From the NCBI GenBank assembly GCA_019416395.1, contig DXXH01000045.1, positions 1 through 20,305 on the forward strand: a stretch of DNA of 20,305 nt. Reading direction: 5' to 3'. Positions 8,007 to 14,761 of the stretch are shown piece after piece. The position numbers were made by a program, and so were the translations under genes. The notes under the pieces were generated by a model that saw only the letters and a list, made by a program, of their open reading frames with translations, searched no databases and was not told the origin of the DNA. Origin of the DNA: Clostridiales bacterium. GTDB taxonomy: Bacteria; Bacillota; Clostridia; Oscillospirales; Acutalibacteraceae. Position 1 is the first letter of the stretch. The number at the start of each line of letters is the position of its first letter.

Positions 8007-8041
8007 ACAAATCCCCCCTTTCACCGGATCTCGACACCGCT

Positions 8042-8070
8042 ATTGTACCGCGGTTACGAACATATGTCAA
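8042..8070 (-). promoter_or_regulatory. Strong SigA promoter of the DUF134/flavoprotein operon
   Basis: On the minus strand, TTGACA (8070-8065), a 17-nt spacer and TACAAT (8047-8042) match the vegetative consensus almost perfectly. An 8-bp palindrome ACCGCGGT (8047-8054) sits in the spacer against the -10 box, a position where a repressor would block the promoter. It could be an operator for the DUF134 protein. Confidence 0.85.
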
Positions 8071-8133
8071 TAAAATAACAAGGGTTTTTCGCTGTTTTTT
8101 CTTGGGAAAAAAGAGGATTTCACCCAGTTTATT

Positions 8134-9327
8134 TTACACAGTTTCCACAGGCAAATGCATGGCCGCAGGAGCGTCATACCATTTGACAGGATATCCTGCC
8201 CCGTGGGAACAAAATACGGAGTCTCCGGTGTTTTCCACGTCACGGTCGGGCTGGTATCCCACGGCTTCCACAATCTCCGTTTGATCCCGGCAAGGCTCGT
8301 ATCCGTCAAACCGGAAGGCGATCCGGCCCCGCCCCTTGGTAAAGGCCATCAGCTCCTTGGGATAGTCCATCAGGGTGCGCACGGGGCCCCGGCCTTCCAG
8401 GCGCAGGCGTCCTGCTGTTTCCACCGGCGCTCCGCAGTCCCCTTCCAGCCGGATCAGATCCGACTGGACCCGTCCCATTTCTGACATCCCAACCTCTACG
8501 GAAAAAGCGTAATAGGGTTCCAGGAGCAGGTTCTTGCCTGTCATCAGCCCTTGCCGGATTGCCCGGTAAACGGCTTCCCGGAAATCGCCCCCTTCCGTGT
8601 GTTTGAGATGGGCTCTGCCGGAAAGCAGCGTCACTTCCACATCGGTGAGGGGCGAACCGGTCAGGACTCCCACATGCTGTTTCTCCAACACATGGGTTTC
8701 GATCAGACGCTGCCAGTTAAGGGACAAATCGTCCAAGGGACATTCGCTGCGGAAGGTGATCCCGCTGCCGCGAGGGCCGGGCGATAAGCGCAAATGTACT
8801 TCCGCATAGTGGCGCAAGGGTTCAAAGTGTCCCACACCGATCACAGGCTCCGCCAGCGTCTCGCGGTATAATACCGTGCAGGGGCCAAAGGATACCCTCA
8901 TATTCCACCGTTCCCGGCACACGTCGGTGAGAACTTCCAGCTGAATTTCTCCCATGACCCGCACTTCCAACTGCTGGGTTTGTTCCCGCCAAGCGACGCT
9001 CAAAAGAGGCTCCTCGTCTTCCAATTCCCGGAACCGCTGGAGTACTGTAGGCGCTGGGATCGTTTCCCGGTCATAAAGCACCTGGGAAGAAAGCAGTGGC
9101 CGTAGGGAAGCTGTTTTCCCGGGGCGGGGGGATTCCCCAACCCAGTCTCCGGCTTTTGCCCCCGAAAGCCCCGTGACCCCGCACAGTGTCCCAGGGCCGG
9201 CAGAGGGTATAGCTTGGTATTTTTCCCCCTGGTACAGTCGAACCTCATTGCATTTTTCCGGGCCTTCCGGGGTGTCCACCATGGTTTTGGGCTGGAGTGT
9301 GCCGGTTTCCACTTTTAGGAACACCAC
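8134..9327 (-). CDS. Tet(M)-like GTPase, C-terminal fragment (domains II-V)
   Basis: About 397 codons in the second frame, overlapping the N-terminal fragment by 13 bp. It carries the rest of domain II, domain III (MGEIQLEVLTDV), domain IV (the LLEPYYAFSVEV strand region) and an EF-G-type domain V with a C-terminal tail. The apparent GTG start at 9327 has no ribosome binding site, so it is unlikely to be made separately. The sequence shows no further stops or decay, which argues for a recent lesion or a sequence error rather than an old pseudogene. Confidence 0.75.
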   Translation of the reverse strand: MVFLKVETGTLQPKTMVDTPEGPEKCNEVRLYQGEKYQAIPSAGPGTLCGVTGLSGAKAGDWVGESPRPGKTASLRPLLSSQVLYDRETIPAPTVLQRFRELEDEEPLLSVAWREQTQQLEVRVMGEIQLEVLTDVCRERWNMRVSFGPCTVLYRETLAEPVIGVGHFEPLRHYAEVHLRLSPGPRGSGITFRSECPLDDLSLNWQRLIETHVLEKQHVGVLTGSPLTDVEVTLLSGRAHLKHTEGGDFREAVYRAIRQGLMTGKNLLLEPYYAFSVEVGMSEMGRVQSDLIRLEGDCGAPVETAGRLRLEGRGPVRTLMDYPKELMAFTKGRGRIAFRFDGYEPCRDQTEIVEAVGYQPDRDVENTGDSVFCSHGAGYPVKWYDAPAAMHLPVETV

Positions 9328-10094
9328 CCGTCCCCCTTATCGTGGCGGACTTTGTATACCCTTCCAGAGAAGGGAGCTTCTGGGCTTCCCTGAGCGTAAG
9401 GGGCAAGCTGCTCCAGCCCATTTAGGAATTGGTCCACTCCTTCCCCCCGCAGAGCGCTTCCGGAAAATACAGGGAATAGTTGGCGCTTGGCCAGGAGATT
9501 CCCGGCTGCCGTCAGCCAGTCGTGAGGCAGGGAACCGGTTTCCAAATAGGTCTCCAGCAAATCGTCGTCCAATTCAGACAGGGCTTCTTGTGTTTCCTCA
9601 GGCAGGTCAGCAAGCTCCAGAGAAGGGAAGGAAAGAAACCCTTGCCCGCCCAAATCTTCCAGCTGGGACAAGACCCGGGGAACATCGGCCCCTTCCCGGT
9701 CGGTTTTGTTGACGAAGATCACGGTGGGAATGGATTTTTCCTTCAGCAGCCGCCAGAGAGTTTCCGTATGGGCCTGGACGCCTTCCACAGCGCTTATCAC
9801 CAGCACGGCGCAATCCAACACGGAGAGACAGCGCTCCATTTCTCCGGAAAAATCCACGTGCCCCGGGGTGTCCAGCAGGTAAAAGGTCCGGTTGCCCAGG
9901 GAAAAGTGGGCTTGCCCTGTGAAAATAGTAATTCCGCGCTGGCGTTCCAGAGGGTTGTCGTCCAAAAAGGCGCTTTGCTGGTCCACTCTTCCCAAAGAGC
10001 GCAAGACTCCCTGGCGGAATAGGATTTGCTCTGACAAAGTTGTTTTTCCAGCGTCCACATGGGCCAAAATGCCCACAACCGCAGCTCGTTCCAC
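9315..10094 (-). CDS. Tet(M)-like GTPase, N-terminal fragment (G domain)
   Basis: A 259-residue fragment holding the complete GTPase domain: G1 AHVDAGKTT at 11-19, G2 RGIT at 53-56, G3 DTPGH at 75-79, G4 NKTD at 129-132 and a G5-like SGSAL near 221. I start it at the GTG at 10094, which follows AGAGGAG by 6 nt. An in-frame ATG at 10127 gives a longer product but overlaps the -10 box of the promoter, so it cannot be in the transcript. Alone it lacks the ribosome-binding domains and should be inactive. Confidence 0.8.
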   Translation of the reverse strand: MERAAVVGILAHVDAGKTTLSEQILFRQGVLRSLGRVDQQSAFLDDNPLERQRGITIFTGQAHFSLGNRTFYLLDTPGHVDFSGEMERCLSVLDCAVLVISAVEGVQAHTETLWRLLKEKSIPTVIFVNKTDREGADVPRVLSQLEDLGGQGFLSFPSLELADLPEETQEALSELDDDLLETYLETGSLPHDWLTAAGNLLAKRQLFPVFSGSALRGEGVDQFLNGLEQLAPYAQGSPEAPFSGRVYKVRHDKGDGWCS

Positions 10095-10125
10095 AGGATT
10101 CTCCTCTTTTCCGGGGTTTTGTACC

Positions 10126-10154
10126 ATTATACTGGCGGAAAGGAAAAAACTCAA
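10126..10154 (-). promoter_or_regulatory. SigA promoter of the Tet(M)-like gene
   Basis: On the minus strand TTGAGT (10154-10149), a 17-nt spacer and a perfect TATAAT (10131-10126) lie just upstream of the GTG start at 10094, leaving a leader of about 25 nt. There is no room for the long leader-peptide attenuator typical of acquired tet(M), which favours a resident chromosomal homologue. Confidence 0.8.
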
Positions 10155-10224
10155 CGGTCTGGAAGCAGATTTCCCCGTCTGGAGATTTTGTAACAACTTA
10201 CTCACCGGCGGAATAGAGTGGCGT

Positions 10225-10242
10225 AAAGGGGGAATCCCCTTT
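10225..10242 (+). other. Small hairpin before the feoA ribosome binding site
   Basis: AAAGGGG and CCCCTTT form a perfect 7-bp stem with loop GAAT, ending about 10 nt before the GGGAGG that serves feoA. It could tune feoA translation or be incidental. I did not find a convincing plus-strand promoter or Fur-type box between 10155 and 10224. Confidence 0.4.
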
Positions 10243-10261
10243 TCAGCGGGGAGGGAAGAAA

Positions 10262-10498
10262 ATGGAGGAACAAACAAGCCTTGATCAGCTGTTTCCCGGC
10301 AGCCAGGCCCTGGTGAAAGATGTAGCCGCCCAGGGGACTATGCGGCGCCGGCTTCAGGATTTGGGGTTTGTCCCCGGAGCCCAAGTGGAATGCCTGGGGA
10401 AAAGCCCCTTAGGCGATCCAAGGGCTTACCGGATTCGGGGGGCGGTGGTGGCCTTGCGTGGCCGGGACGCCTGCCGGATCGGGATTTGCGCTATGTAA
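10262..10498 (+). CDS. feoA: FeoA, ferrous iron transport accessory protein
   Basis: Small cytosolic SH3-like partner of FeoB. The 78 residues show the family pattern: RRRLQDLGFVPGAQVE near residue 28, SPLGDPRAYRIRG near 48, and a final ALRGRDACRI strand. ATG 10262 is preceded by GGGAGGGAAG. It stands first in a two-gene operon, 69 bp before the feoB start, with a hairpin between the genes. Length is normal. Confidence 0.93.
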   Translation: MEEQTSLDQLFPGSQALVKDVAAQGTMRRRLQDLGFVPGAQVECLGKSPLGDPRAYRIRGAVVALRGRDACRIGICAM

Positions 10499-10504
10499 CG
10501 GAAA

Positions 10505-10539
10505 GCGTCCGGTGTGGGGAAACCAGGCCGGACGTTTTT
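10505..10539 (+). terminator. Terminator-like hairpin between feoA and feoB
   Basis: CGTCCGG (10506-10512) pairs with CCGGACG (10528-10534), extended by a G-T pair, and is followed directly by TTTTT (10535-10539). It sits 6 bp after the feoA stop and upstream of the feoB ribosome binding site. No new promoter is visible after it, so it probably reduces rather than ends transcription into feoB, raising FeoA relative to FeoB. Confidence 0.7.
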
Positions 10540-10567
10540 CACGAATAGGGAGAAGGAGGGTGATGCT

Positions 10568-12601
10568 GTGGAATTGTCCAAAGAGCCTGACAGCCGCATT
10601 ATTGCACTGGCGGGCAATCCCAATGTGGGGAAAAGCACGGTGTTTAACGCCTTGACCGGGTTGCGCCAGCACACAGGTAATTGGGCGGGGAAGACGGTGA
10701 CCAATGCCCAAGGACGCTGCTGCTTTCAAGGTAAACAGTACTTATTGATGGATCTGCCTGGGTGCGTTTCCCTGCTGTCACGGACGGCAGAGGAACGGGC
10801 GGCACAGGAGTTTCTCTGTTCCGGCCAGGCGGACGCGGTGATCGTGGTGTGCGACGCCACAAGTTTGGAACGAAGCCTTTCCCTGGTGCTTCAGGTATTG
10901 GAAATTACAACCAAGGCAGTGGTTTGCGTCAATTTGCTGGACGAGGCGGAACGGAAAGGTGTCCAGGTGGATCTGGAACGTCTTTCCCGGATTTTAGGAG
11001 TGCCGGTGGTTGGGTGTGCGGCCCGCAGCGGAAAAGGGCTTACAGAGTTGATGGATGCGGCCACACAAGGGAAGGTTTCCTACCGGCCCTGGACCATGCG
11101 ATATCCCCAGGAGATCGAAGAGGCAGTGGACCGGCTGCTTCCCCTGGTTCAGCGGTGGCGGGACGATTTACCCCCTCGGTGGCTCTGCCTGCGGCTGTTA
11201 GAGGGAGAGAAAGATCTTCCCCAGCCGGACCAGCAGATCGACGCATTGTTGAGGGATATTTGGCGGGAGCGTCCACCGCAAGATTTTTCCGACGCCATTG
11301 CCGGCGCTTTGGCCAAGGAAGCCAGGGACCTGGCCCGAAGAACCGTGACAGGTCTGGAGCGGGGATATAGCCCCAAGGACAGGCGGCTGGACCAAATTTT
11401 CACCGGCAAATGGACGGCGTTTCCTGTAATGGGATTGTTGCTGCTGTTTATTTTGTGGCTGACCATGGTGGGGGCCAATGTGCCTTCCCAGCTTTTGAGC
11501 CAGGGATTTTCCTGGTTGGGGCAGCGGTTGCGGGAGTTGTTCGCGGCAGGGAACGCCCCTTCTTGGCTTACCGGGGTGCTGATCGACGGAGCGTATACCA
11601 CCTTGTCCTGGGTGGTGGCGGTGATGCTGCCCCCCATGGCCATCTTTTTCCCCTTGTTCACCCTGTTGGAAGATCTGGGCTACCTTCCCCGGGTGGCATA
11701 CAATTTGGACCGGTGCTTTCAGAGCTGTGGAGCCTGCGGAAAACAGGCGCTGACCACTTGTATGGGGTTTGGGTGTAACGCTGCAGGGGTGGTAGGGTGC
11801 CGGATCATCGATTCCCCGCGGGAACGGCTGATTGCCTTGTTGACCAACAGTTTTACACCCTGCAATGGCCGTTTGCCGCTGTTGATCACTTTAATCGCAC
11901 TGTTCTTTGGCGTGGCCGGAGGCGCTGGGGGAGCAGTAGAGGCCCTTTTTTTGGCGGGCTTGATGCTGCTTTCCTTTGCCATGACGCTGACAGCTTCCAA
12001 GCTGTTGTCCAAGACGCTGCTGCGGGGAGTGCCTTCGTCCTTCGCATTGGAGCTTCCCCCTTACCGCCGGCCCCAAGTGGGACGGGTGCTGGTGCACTCG
12101 GTAGTGGACCGCACCTTGTTTGTTTTGGGAAGGGCTGCGGCGGTGGCGGCGCCGGCGGGTGTGGTCATTTGGTGTATGGGAAATTTGACCTGGGAAGGGG
12201 AAAGCCTTCTGGTTCACTGTTCTGGGTTCCTGGATCCATTTGCCCGGTTGTTTGGTTTGGACGGGGTCATCTTGCTGGCCTTTATCCTGGCATTGCCCGC
12301 CAACGAGCTGGTATTACCTTTGCTGCTGATGACCTATCTGGCTCAGGGCTCTTTGGTGGAAATGAGCGACTTGACAGCGCTTCACACCCTGCTGGCCCAA
12401 AACGGCTGGACGTGGGTTACAGCACTGTGCGTCATGGTGTTTTCCTTGTTCCATTGGCCCTGTTCCACCACTTGCTGGACGATTTGGAAAGAAACAAAAA
12501 GCCTGCGGTGGACTGTGCTTTCGTTCTTGCTGCCCACCGTCTTTGGACTGGGGATTTGCTTTTTCATCGCCACAGTTACAAGGGGGCTGGGGATTGCCTG
12601 A
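10568..12601 (+). CDS. feoB: FeoB, ferrous iron transporter with N-terminal G domain
   Basis: Inner-membrane Fe2+ importer of 677 residues. The cytosolic G domain has G1 GNPNVGKS (16-23), G3 DLPG (62-65) and G4 NLLD (122-125; FeoB proteins often depart from NKxD). A helical switch/GDI region follows, then polytopic membrane segments from about residue 280. The gate region around 386-440 has CGACGKQ and GFGCN, and a second gate-like repeat contains PANELVLPLLL. I start at the GTG at 10568, 8 nt after AAGGAGG; the open frame reaches GTG 10514, but that lies within the terminator hairpin. The gene forms an operon with feoA. The next transcription unit begins only 36 bp after its stop. Confidence 0.94.
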   Translation: MELSKEPDSRIIALAGNPNVGKSTVFNALTGLRQHTGNWAGKTVTNAQGRCCFQGKQYLLMDLPGCVSLLSRTAEERAAQEFLCSGQADAVIVVCDATSLERSLSLVLQVLEITTKAVVCVNLLDEAERKGVQVDLERLSRILGVPVVGCAARSGKGLTELMDAATQGKVSYRPWTMRYPQEIEEAVDRLLPLVQRWRDDLPPRWLCLRLLEGEKDLPQPDQQIDALLRDIWRERPPQDFSDAIAGALAKEARDLARRTVTGLERGYSPKDRRLDQIFTGKWTAFPVMGLLLLFILWLTMVGANVPSQLLSQGFSWLGQRLRELFAAGNAPSWLTGVLIDGAYTTLSWVVAVMLPPMAIFFPLFTLLEDLGYLPRVAYNLDRCFQSCGACGKQALTTCMGFGCNAAGVVGCRIIDSPRERLIALLTNSFTPCNGRLPLLITLIALFFGVAGGAGGAVEALFLAGLMLLSFAMTLTASKLLSKTLLRGVPSSFALELPPYRRPQVGRVLVHSVVDRTLFVLGRAAAVAAPAGVVIWCMGNLTWEGESLLVHCSGFLDPFARLFGLDGVILLAFILALPANELVLPLLLMTYLAQGSLVEMSDLTALHTLLAQNGWTWVTALCVMVFSLFHWPCSTTCWTIWKETKSLRWTVLSFLLPTVFGLGICFFIATVTRGLGIA

Positions 12602-12636
12602 AAACAAATGACGGAAGGGGGTAAGGCGCTTTTTCA

Positions 12637-12665
12637 TTGACAAACGAAAAAGACTGGGGTATGAT
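12637..12665 (+). promoter_or_regulatory. Strong SigA promoter of the cobalamin-riboswitch operon
   Basis: A perfect TTGACA (12637-12642), a 17-nt spacer and TATGAT (12660-12665) lie just after feoB. Transcription would start near 12672, at the 5' end of the riboswitch aptamer, so this operon is independent of feoAB. Confidence 0.88.
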
Positions 12666-12678
12666 AGGGCCCGTTGGG

Positions 12679-12880
12679 ACTCCGGGTGTCCGCGGGAAGA
12701 CTCCGCGGCCGAACACAGGAACGGGGTGAAAATCCCCGGCGAACCCGTCGCCGTGATGGCAGAGGGACGTTTCCGGAAGCTGGGATATGGCCATTCAGCT
12801 TCTTTGCGGCCACTGGCCTTTTGGGCTGGGAAGGTGAAACGCTCCGCTTGTATGCCTAAGCCGGAAGACTTGCCCGGATC
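12679..12880 (+). ncRNA. Cobalamin (B12) riboswitch aptamer
   Basis: Several conserved cobalamin-aptamer blocks appear in order. GGAACGGGGTGAAAATCCCC (12718-12737) is the core GGTGaaaaTCC element. It is followed by CCCGTCGCCGTGA (12744-12756), the CCCGCnACuGUga element. Near the 3' end, AAGCCGGAAGACTTGCC (12858-12874) is the B12 box. TCCGGG (12681-12686) pairs with CCCGGA (12873-12878) as the closing helix. The domain is about 200 nt, normal for the class. It should bind adenosyl- or another cobalamin and repress the downstream lipoprotein and ECF S component when B12 is plentiful. Confidence 0.93.
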
Positions 12881-12884
12881 GGCC

Positions 12885-12952
12885 GTACCAAAGCCACGGG
12901 TTCTTGGCGTATGGTACAGGAAAGGCTGGGGGACTCTCCAGCCTCCTTTTCC
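12885..12952 (+). promoter_or_regulatory. Candidate riboswitch expression platform (two hairpins)
   Basis: Immediately 3' of the aptamer, GTACCA (12885-12890) pairs with TGGTAC (12912-12917), with GCC/GGC inside. Next AGGCTGG (12923-12929) pairs with CCAGCCT (12938-12944) and is followed by CCTTTTCC. The second resembles a weak intrinsic terminator. From 12953 to 13041 the leader has another imperfect hairpin (12968-12972 with 12981-12985) before the ribosome binding site. Whether control is by termination or by hiding the ribosome binding site is not clear from sequence. Confidence 0.55.
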
Positions 12953-13041
12953 TGCCCGCTTTTCCAGACGCTTGCGCCAGAGCGTTCCGGAAGCCGGGCG
13001 CCGTCCCTCAAATCTATTTTTTAGAAATGAGGTAACAGTCA

Positions 13042-13584
13042 ATGAAACACACAACCATTTTCCGTCAGGGCGCGGCGTTGCTTTTGAGCCTTGTCCTGGT
13101 ACTGACCATGCTGGCCGGATGCGGAAACGACGCTTCCACTTCGGAATCCAGCGTTCCTTCCAGCAGCACCGTTTCCCAGGTTCAGGAGAGCAGCCAGGAA
13201 GACAGCAGCACTTCGGAAACCTCTCAACTGAAGCCCGAACCCCGTACCGCTGACGAGAGCTCCGTAGCAAGTGAGGCCGGGGAAGACGCCGAAACCAAGG
13301 AGATCACCTTCCAGGTCGTTCATGGTGACGGATCTACCAAAGATTTCACCATTTCCACCACAGCTTCCAATCTTCGGGAAGCCTTGGAACAGGAAGGCCT
13401 GATTGCAGGTGAGGAAAGCAGCTATGGCCTGTTCGTGAAAACCGTGGACGGTGAAACCGTGGACGACGCCAACCAGGAGTGGTGGTGCCTGACCAAAGGC
13501 GGGGAAATGTGGAACTATGGCGTTGACGATACGGAGATCAGCGATGGAGACGCCTTTGAGTTTACCTTCACGGTAGGCTATTGA
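13042..13584 (+). CDS. DUF4430 (transcobalamin-like) lipoprotein, predicted B12-binding
   Basis: A 180-residue surface lipoprotein. Residues 1-27 are a signal peptide with lipobox LAGC and Cys27 as the lipidated residue. Residues 28-85 are a low-complexity Ser/Glu/Thr linker that would hold the domain off the membrane. Residues 86-180 form one DUF4430 domain, related to the C-terminal cobalamin-contacting domain of transcobalamin and intrinsic factor; the family pattern is seen in LREALEQEGL, the NQEWWCL strand, YGVDDTEISDGD and the final FEFTFT strand. ATG 13042 follows GAGGT. Being directly under a cobalamin riboswitch and overlapping an ECF S component, it is most likely a cobalamin- or cobinamide-capturing protein feeding the transporter. 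Binding is inferred; no biochemical evidence is in the sequence. Confidence 0.88.
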   Translation: MKHTTIFRQGAALLLSLVLVLTMLAGCGNDASTSESSVPSSSTVSQVQESSQEDSSTSETSQLKPEPRTADESSVASEAGEDAETKEITFQVVHGDGSTKDFTISTTASNLREALEQEGLIAGEESSYGLFVKTVDGETVDDANQEWWCLTKGGEMWNYGVDDTEISDGDAFEFTFTVGY

Positions 13585-14090
13585 TGAAAAGCCGGCTAAC
13601 CGGGCTGTGCTTGATGGCCATGATGGGCACAGTGATGGTGGTGTCCAAACAAGCCTTGGCTTTTTTGCCCAATGTGGAGCTGGTCAGCTTGTTGACTATT
13701 TTATTTACGCTGGTGTTCCGGCGCAAGGTGATTGGCGGGCTTGCGGTATTCCTGTTGTTGGAAGGAGTGCTTTACGGGTTTGGGCTCTGGTGGCTGATGT
13801 ACTTGTATGTTTGGCCCATTTTAGCGGGGCTCACCTGGCTGTTCCGGTGGTTGAAGCATTCCTGGCAATGGGCAGTTCTTTCGGGACTGTACGGATTGGC
13901 TTTTGGCACGCTGTGTTCTTTGGTGTATCTTCCCATGGGCGGAGTTTCCATGGTGATTGCCTGGATTATCAGCGGGTTCACCTTTGATTTGATTCATGCG
14001 GGGGGGAATTTTTTACTGGCGCTGATCTTGTATTACCCTCTGCGGAAAGCTTTGGACCAATTGGAGAAAAGGCTGCCGAAAGGGGCTTGA
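13584..14090 (+). CDS. ECF transporter S component, predicted cobalamin-specific
   Basis: A 168-residue integral membrane protein with about five or six hydrophobic helices and little soluble sequence, the usual size and shape of an energy-coupling-factor substrate-binding (S) subunit. The N-terminal basic MKSR and early small-residue helix suit the family, as does the GGNFLLALILYYPL last helix. The ATG at 13584 overlaps the lipoprotein stop (TGATG), indicating coupling; a TTG three bases upstream is less likely. No EcfA or EcfT genes are nearby, so it would share a general ECF module encoded elsewhere. The B12 riboswitch points to cobalamin or a precursor as substrate. Which S-component subfamily it belongs to, for example CbrT-like, cannot be settled by eye. 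Confidence 0.8.
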   Translation: MKSRLTGLCLMAMMGTVMVVSKQALAFLPNVELVSLLTILFTLVFRRKVIGGLAVFLLLEGVLYGFGLWWLMYLYVWPILAGLTWLFRWLKHSWQWAVLSGLYGLAFGTLCSLVYLPMGGVSMVIAWIISGFTFDLIHAGGNFLLALILYYPLRKALDQLEKRLPKGA

Positions 14091-14099
14091 ATAAAAATG

Positions 14100-14121
14100 T
14101 GTTGCGGAAACTCCCGCAACA
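14100..14121 (-). terminator. Hairpin after the ECF S-component gene, possible weak minus-strand terminator
   Basis: GTTGCGG (14101-14107) pairs with CCGCAAC (14114-14120), plus an outer T-A pair. On the plus strand it is followed by A7, not T, so it is not a plus-strand terminator. On the minus strand a broken T tract follows. It may back up the stronger neighbouring terminator. Confidence 0.4.
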
Positions 14122-14166
14122 AAAAAAGAACGTGGGGAAACAGTCCATTTCTCCGCGTTCTTTTTT
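14122..14166. terminator. Bidirectional terminator between the B12 operon and tspO
   Basis: Two 19-nt arms (14122-14140 and 14148-14166) pair along their whole length with two G-T wobbles. The arm ends are A6 and T6, so each strand has a T tract. The element separates the plus-strand ECF S gene from the convergent tspO. Confidence 0.92.
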
Positions 14167-14213
14167 GTTTGTAAAATAGGATTCCGCAGCTTGAGACCTC
14201 TTACAAGCTCCCT

Positions 14214-14681
14214 TTATCCCGCGTTGAGCAGCCACACACCGGCATTCAGATACCCTGCAAACGTGACCCACACCAGGTAAGGCACCATGAGCCAGCCGGC
14301 AGCGGGGGTCTCCTTGAAAAAGCGCAGAGTGGTCAATAGGATCAGCAGCCATAAGGCCACCAGCCAGAAGAAGGCCAAGGCGTAATTTTGCAGGTTGAAA
14401 AAGATCAGCGTCCAGAAAAAGTTGAAGGCCAGCTGAACCCCATAAAGAACCAAAGCCCCATTGCGGCCTGTGCTGTCCCGCATCCAGACCAGGTAGGCAG
14501 CGATTCCCATAAGGGCGAACAGGATCGTCCACACCACTGGGAATACCCACCCAGGTGGGGAGAGAGGCGGTTGCTTTTGATTGGCATATTTCTCCATAGA
14601 GCCCCGGGGCAGCAATGCCGAGAGTCCGCCCACCCCCAGGCTGATTACCAGGTTCACAAGCAGCGGTTTCAACTTGATCAT
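14214..14681 (-). CDS. TspO/MBR family membrane protein
   Basis: Five-helix membrane protein of the TspO/peripheral benzodiazepine receptor family, associated with tetrapyrrole binding or degradation and stress responses in other organisms. At 155 residues it is family length. Characteristic features are the KQPPLSPPGWVFPVVWTILF loop and helix near residue 36, the QLAFNFFWTLIFF helix near residue 82, and a Trp-rich last helix ending in NAGVWLLN. ATG 14681 is preceded by AAAGGATGGGG. A possible -10 box (TATACT) lies upstream at about 14740, but no good -35 box goes with it. A tetrapyrrole-linked protein next to a B12 operon is suggestive, but the two are convergent and not co-transcribed. Confidence 0.92.
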   Translation of the reverse strand: MIKLKPLLVNLVISLGVGGLSALLPRGSMEKYANQKQPPLSPPGWVFPVVWTILFALMGIAAYLVWMRDSTGRNGALVLYGVQLAFNFFWTLIFFNLQNYALAFFWLVALWLLILLTTLRFFKETPAAGWLMVPYLVWVTFAGYLNAGVWLLNAG

Positions 14682-14761
14682 GGTTCCCCATCCTTTCAGG
14701 CCTCGGCCTAAGTTCTTCTGCCGTCAGTATATGCGGCTTCTTGGAAAAACATACGGCCGGC

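Larger units (their letters stand above)
8134..10094 (-). pseudogene. Tet(M)-like ribosomal protection-type GTPase, split by a one-base frameshift
   Basis: Together the two frames encode a roughly 650-residue translational GTPase of the EF-G-derived Tet(M)/Tet(O)/Tet(W) type. These bind the ribosome and dislodge tetracycline, although many Clostridia carry relatives with no proven resistance role. The frame breaks in domain II. Frame one ends at 9315 after KVRHDKGDGW, while the family pattern (basic, Arg-Leu/Val-hydrophobic, then a Gly-Thr-Leu turn) resumes in the other frame as VFLKVETGTL. Adding one G to the minus-strand run G5 (9336-9332) gives HDKGGRVVFLKVETGTL, a natural family sequence, so a one-base loss in a homopolymer is the simplest explanation. 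It may be a real null allele, a phase-variable tract or an assembly error. The context shows no canonical -1 slippery heptamer. Confidence 0.85.

Noticed and set aside
8071..8133. AT-rich hairpin (around 8095-8112) as a terminator for the Tet(M)-like gene.
   Set aside because: The stem is almost all A-T with a weak core, so I could not support it as a terminator.
9315..9345. Programmed -1 frameshifting as the explanation for the split GTPase gene.
   Set aside because: The frame context reads GAT AAG GGG GAC, which is not an X XXY YYZ heptamer, and no obvious downstream stem or internal ribosome binding site was found; loss of one G is simpler.
8134..10094. Calling the Tet(M)-like gene an acquired tetracycline resistance determinant.
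   Set aside because: It is frameshifted, lacks the long leader-peptide region of mobile tet(M), and has no transposon or conjugation genes nearby. The sequence differs clearly from the Tet(M) I recall, so resistance cannot be claimed.
10095..10277. Longer N-terminus for the Tet(M)-like GTPase starting at 10277 or at the ATG at 10127.
   Set aside because: Both starts lie at or upstream of the TATAAT box at 10126-10131 and would not be transcribed from that promoter. The GTG at 10094 has a proper ribosome binding site and gives the family-typical N-terminus.
11797..12624. A 275-codon plus-strand frame overlapping feoB.
   Set aside because: It is an alternative frame inside feoB with no start signal and no domain resemblance; feoB has clear motifs through this stretch.
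12960..13022. T6 run at 13017-13022 as a riboswitch terminator.
   Set aside because: The nearest stable stem ends around 12999, too far upstream for an intrinsic terminator, and the run lies only a few bases before the ribosome binding site.
12314..13270. A 318-codon minus-strand frame across the riboswitch region.
   Set aside because: It is antisense to feoB, the cobalamin riboswitch and the lipoprotein gene, with low-complexity Arg/Pro-rich translation typical of GC-rich shadow frames.
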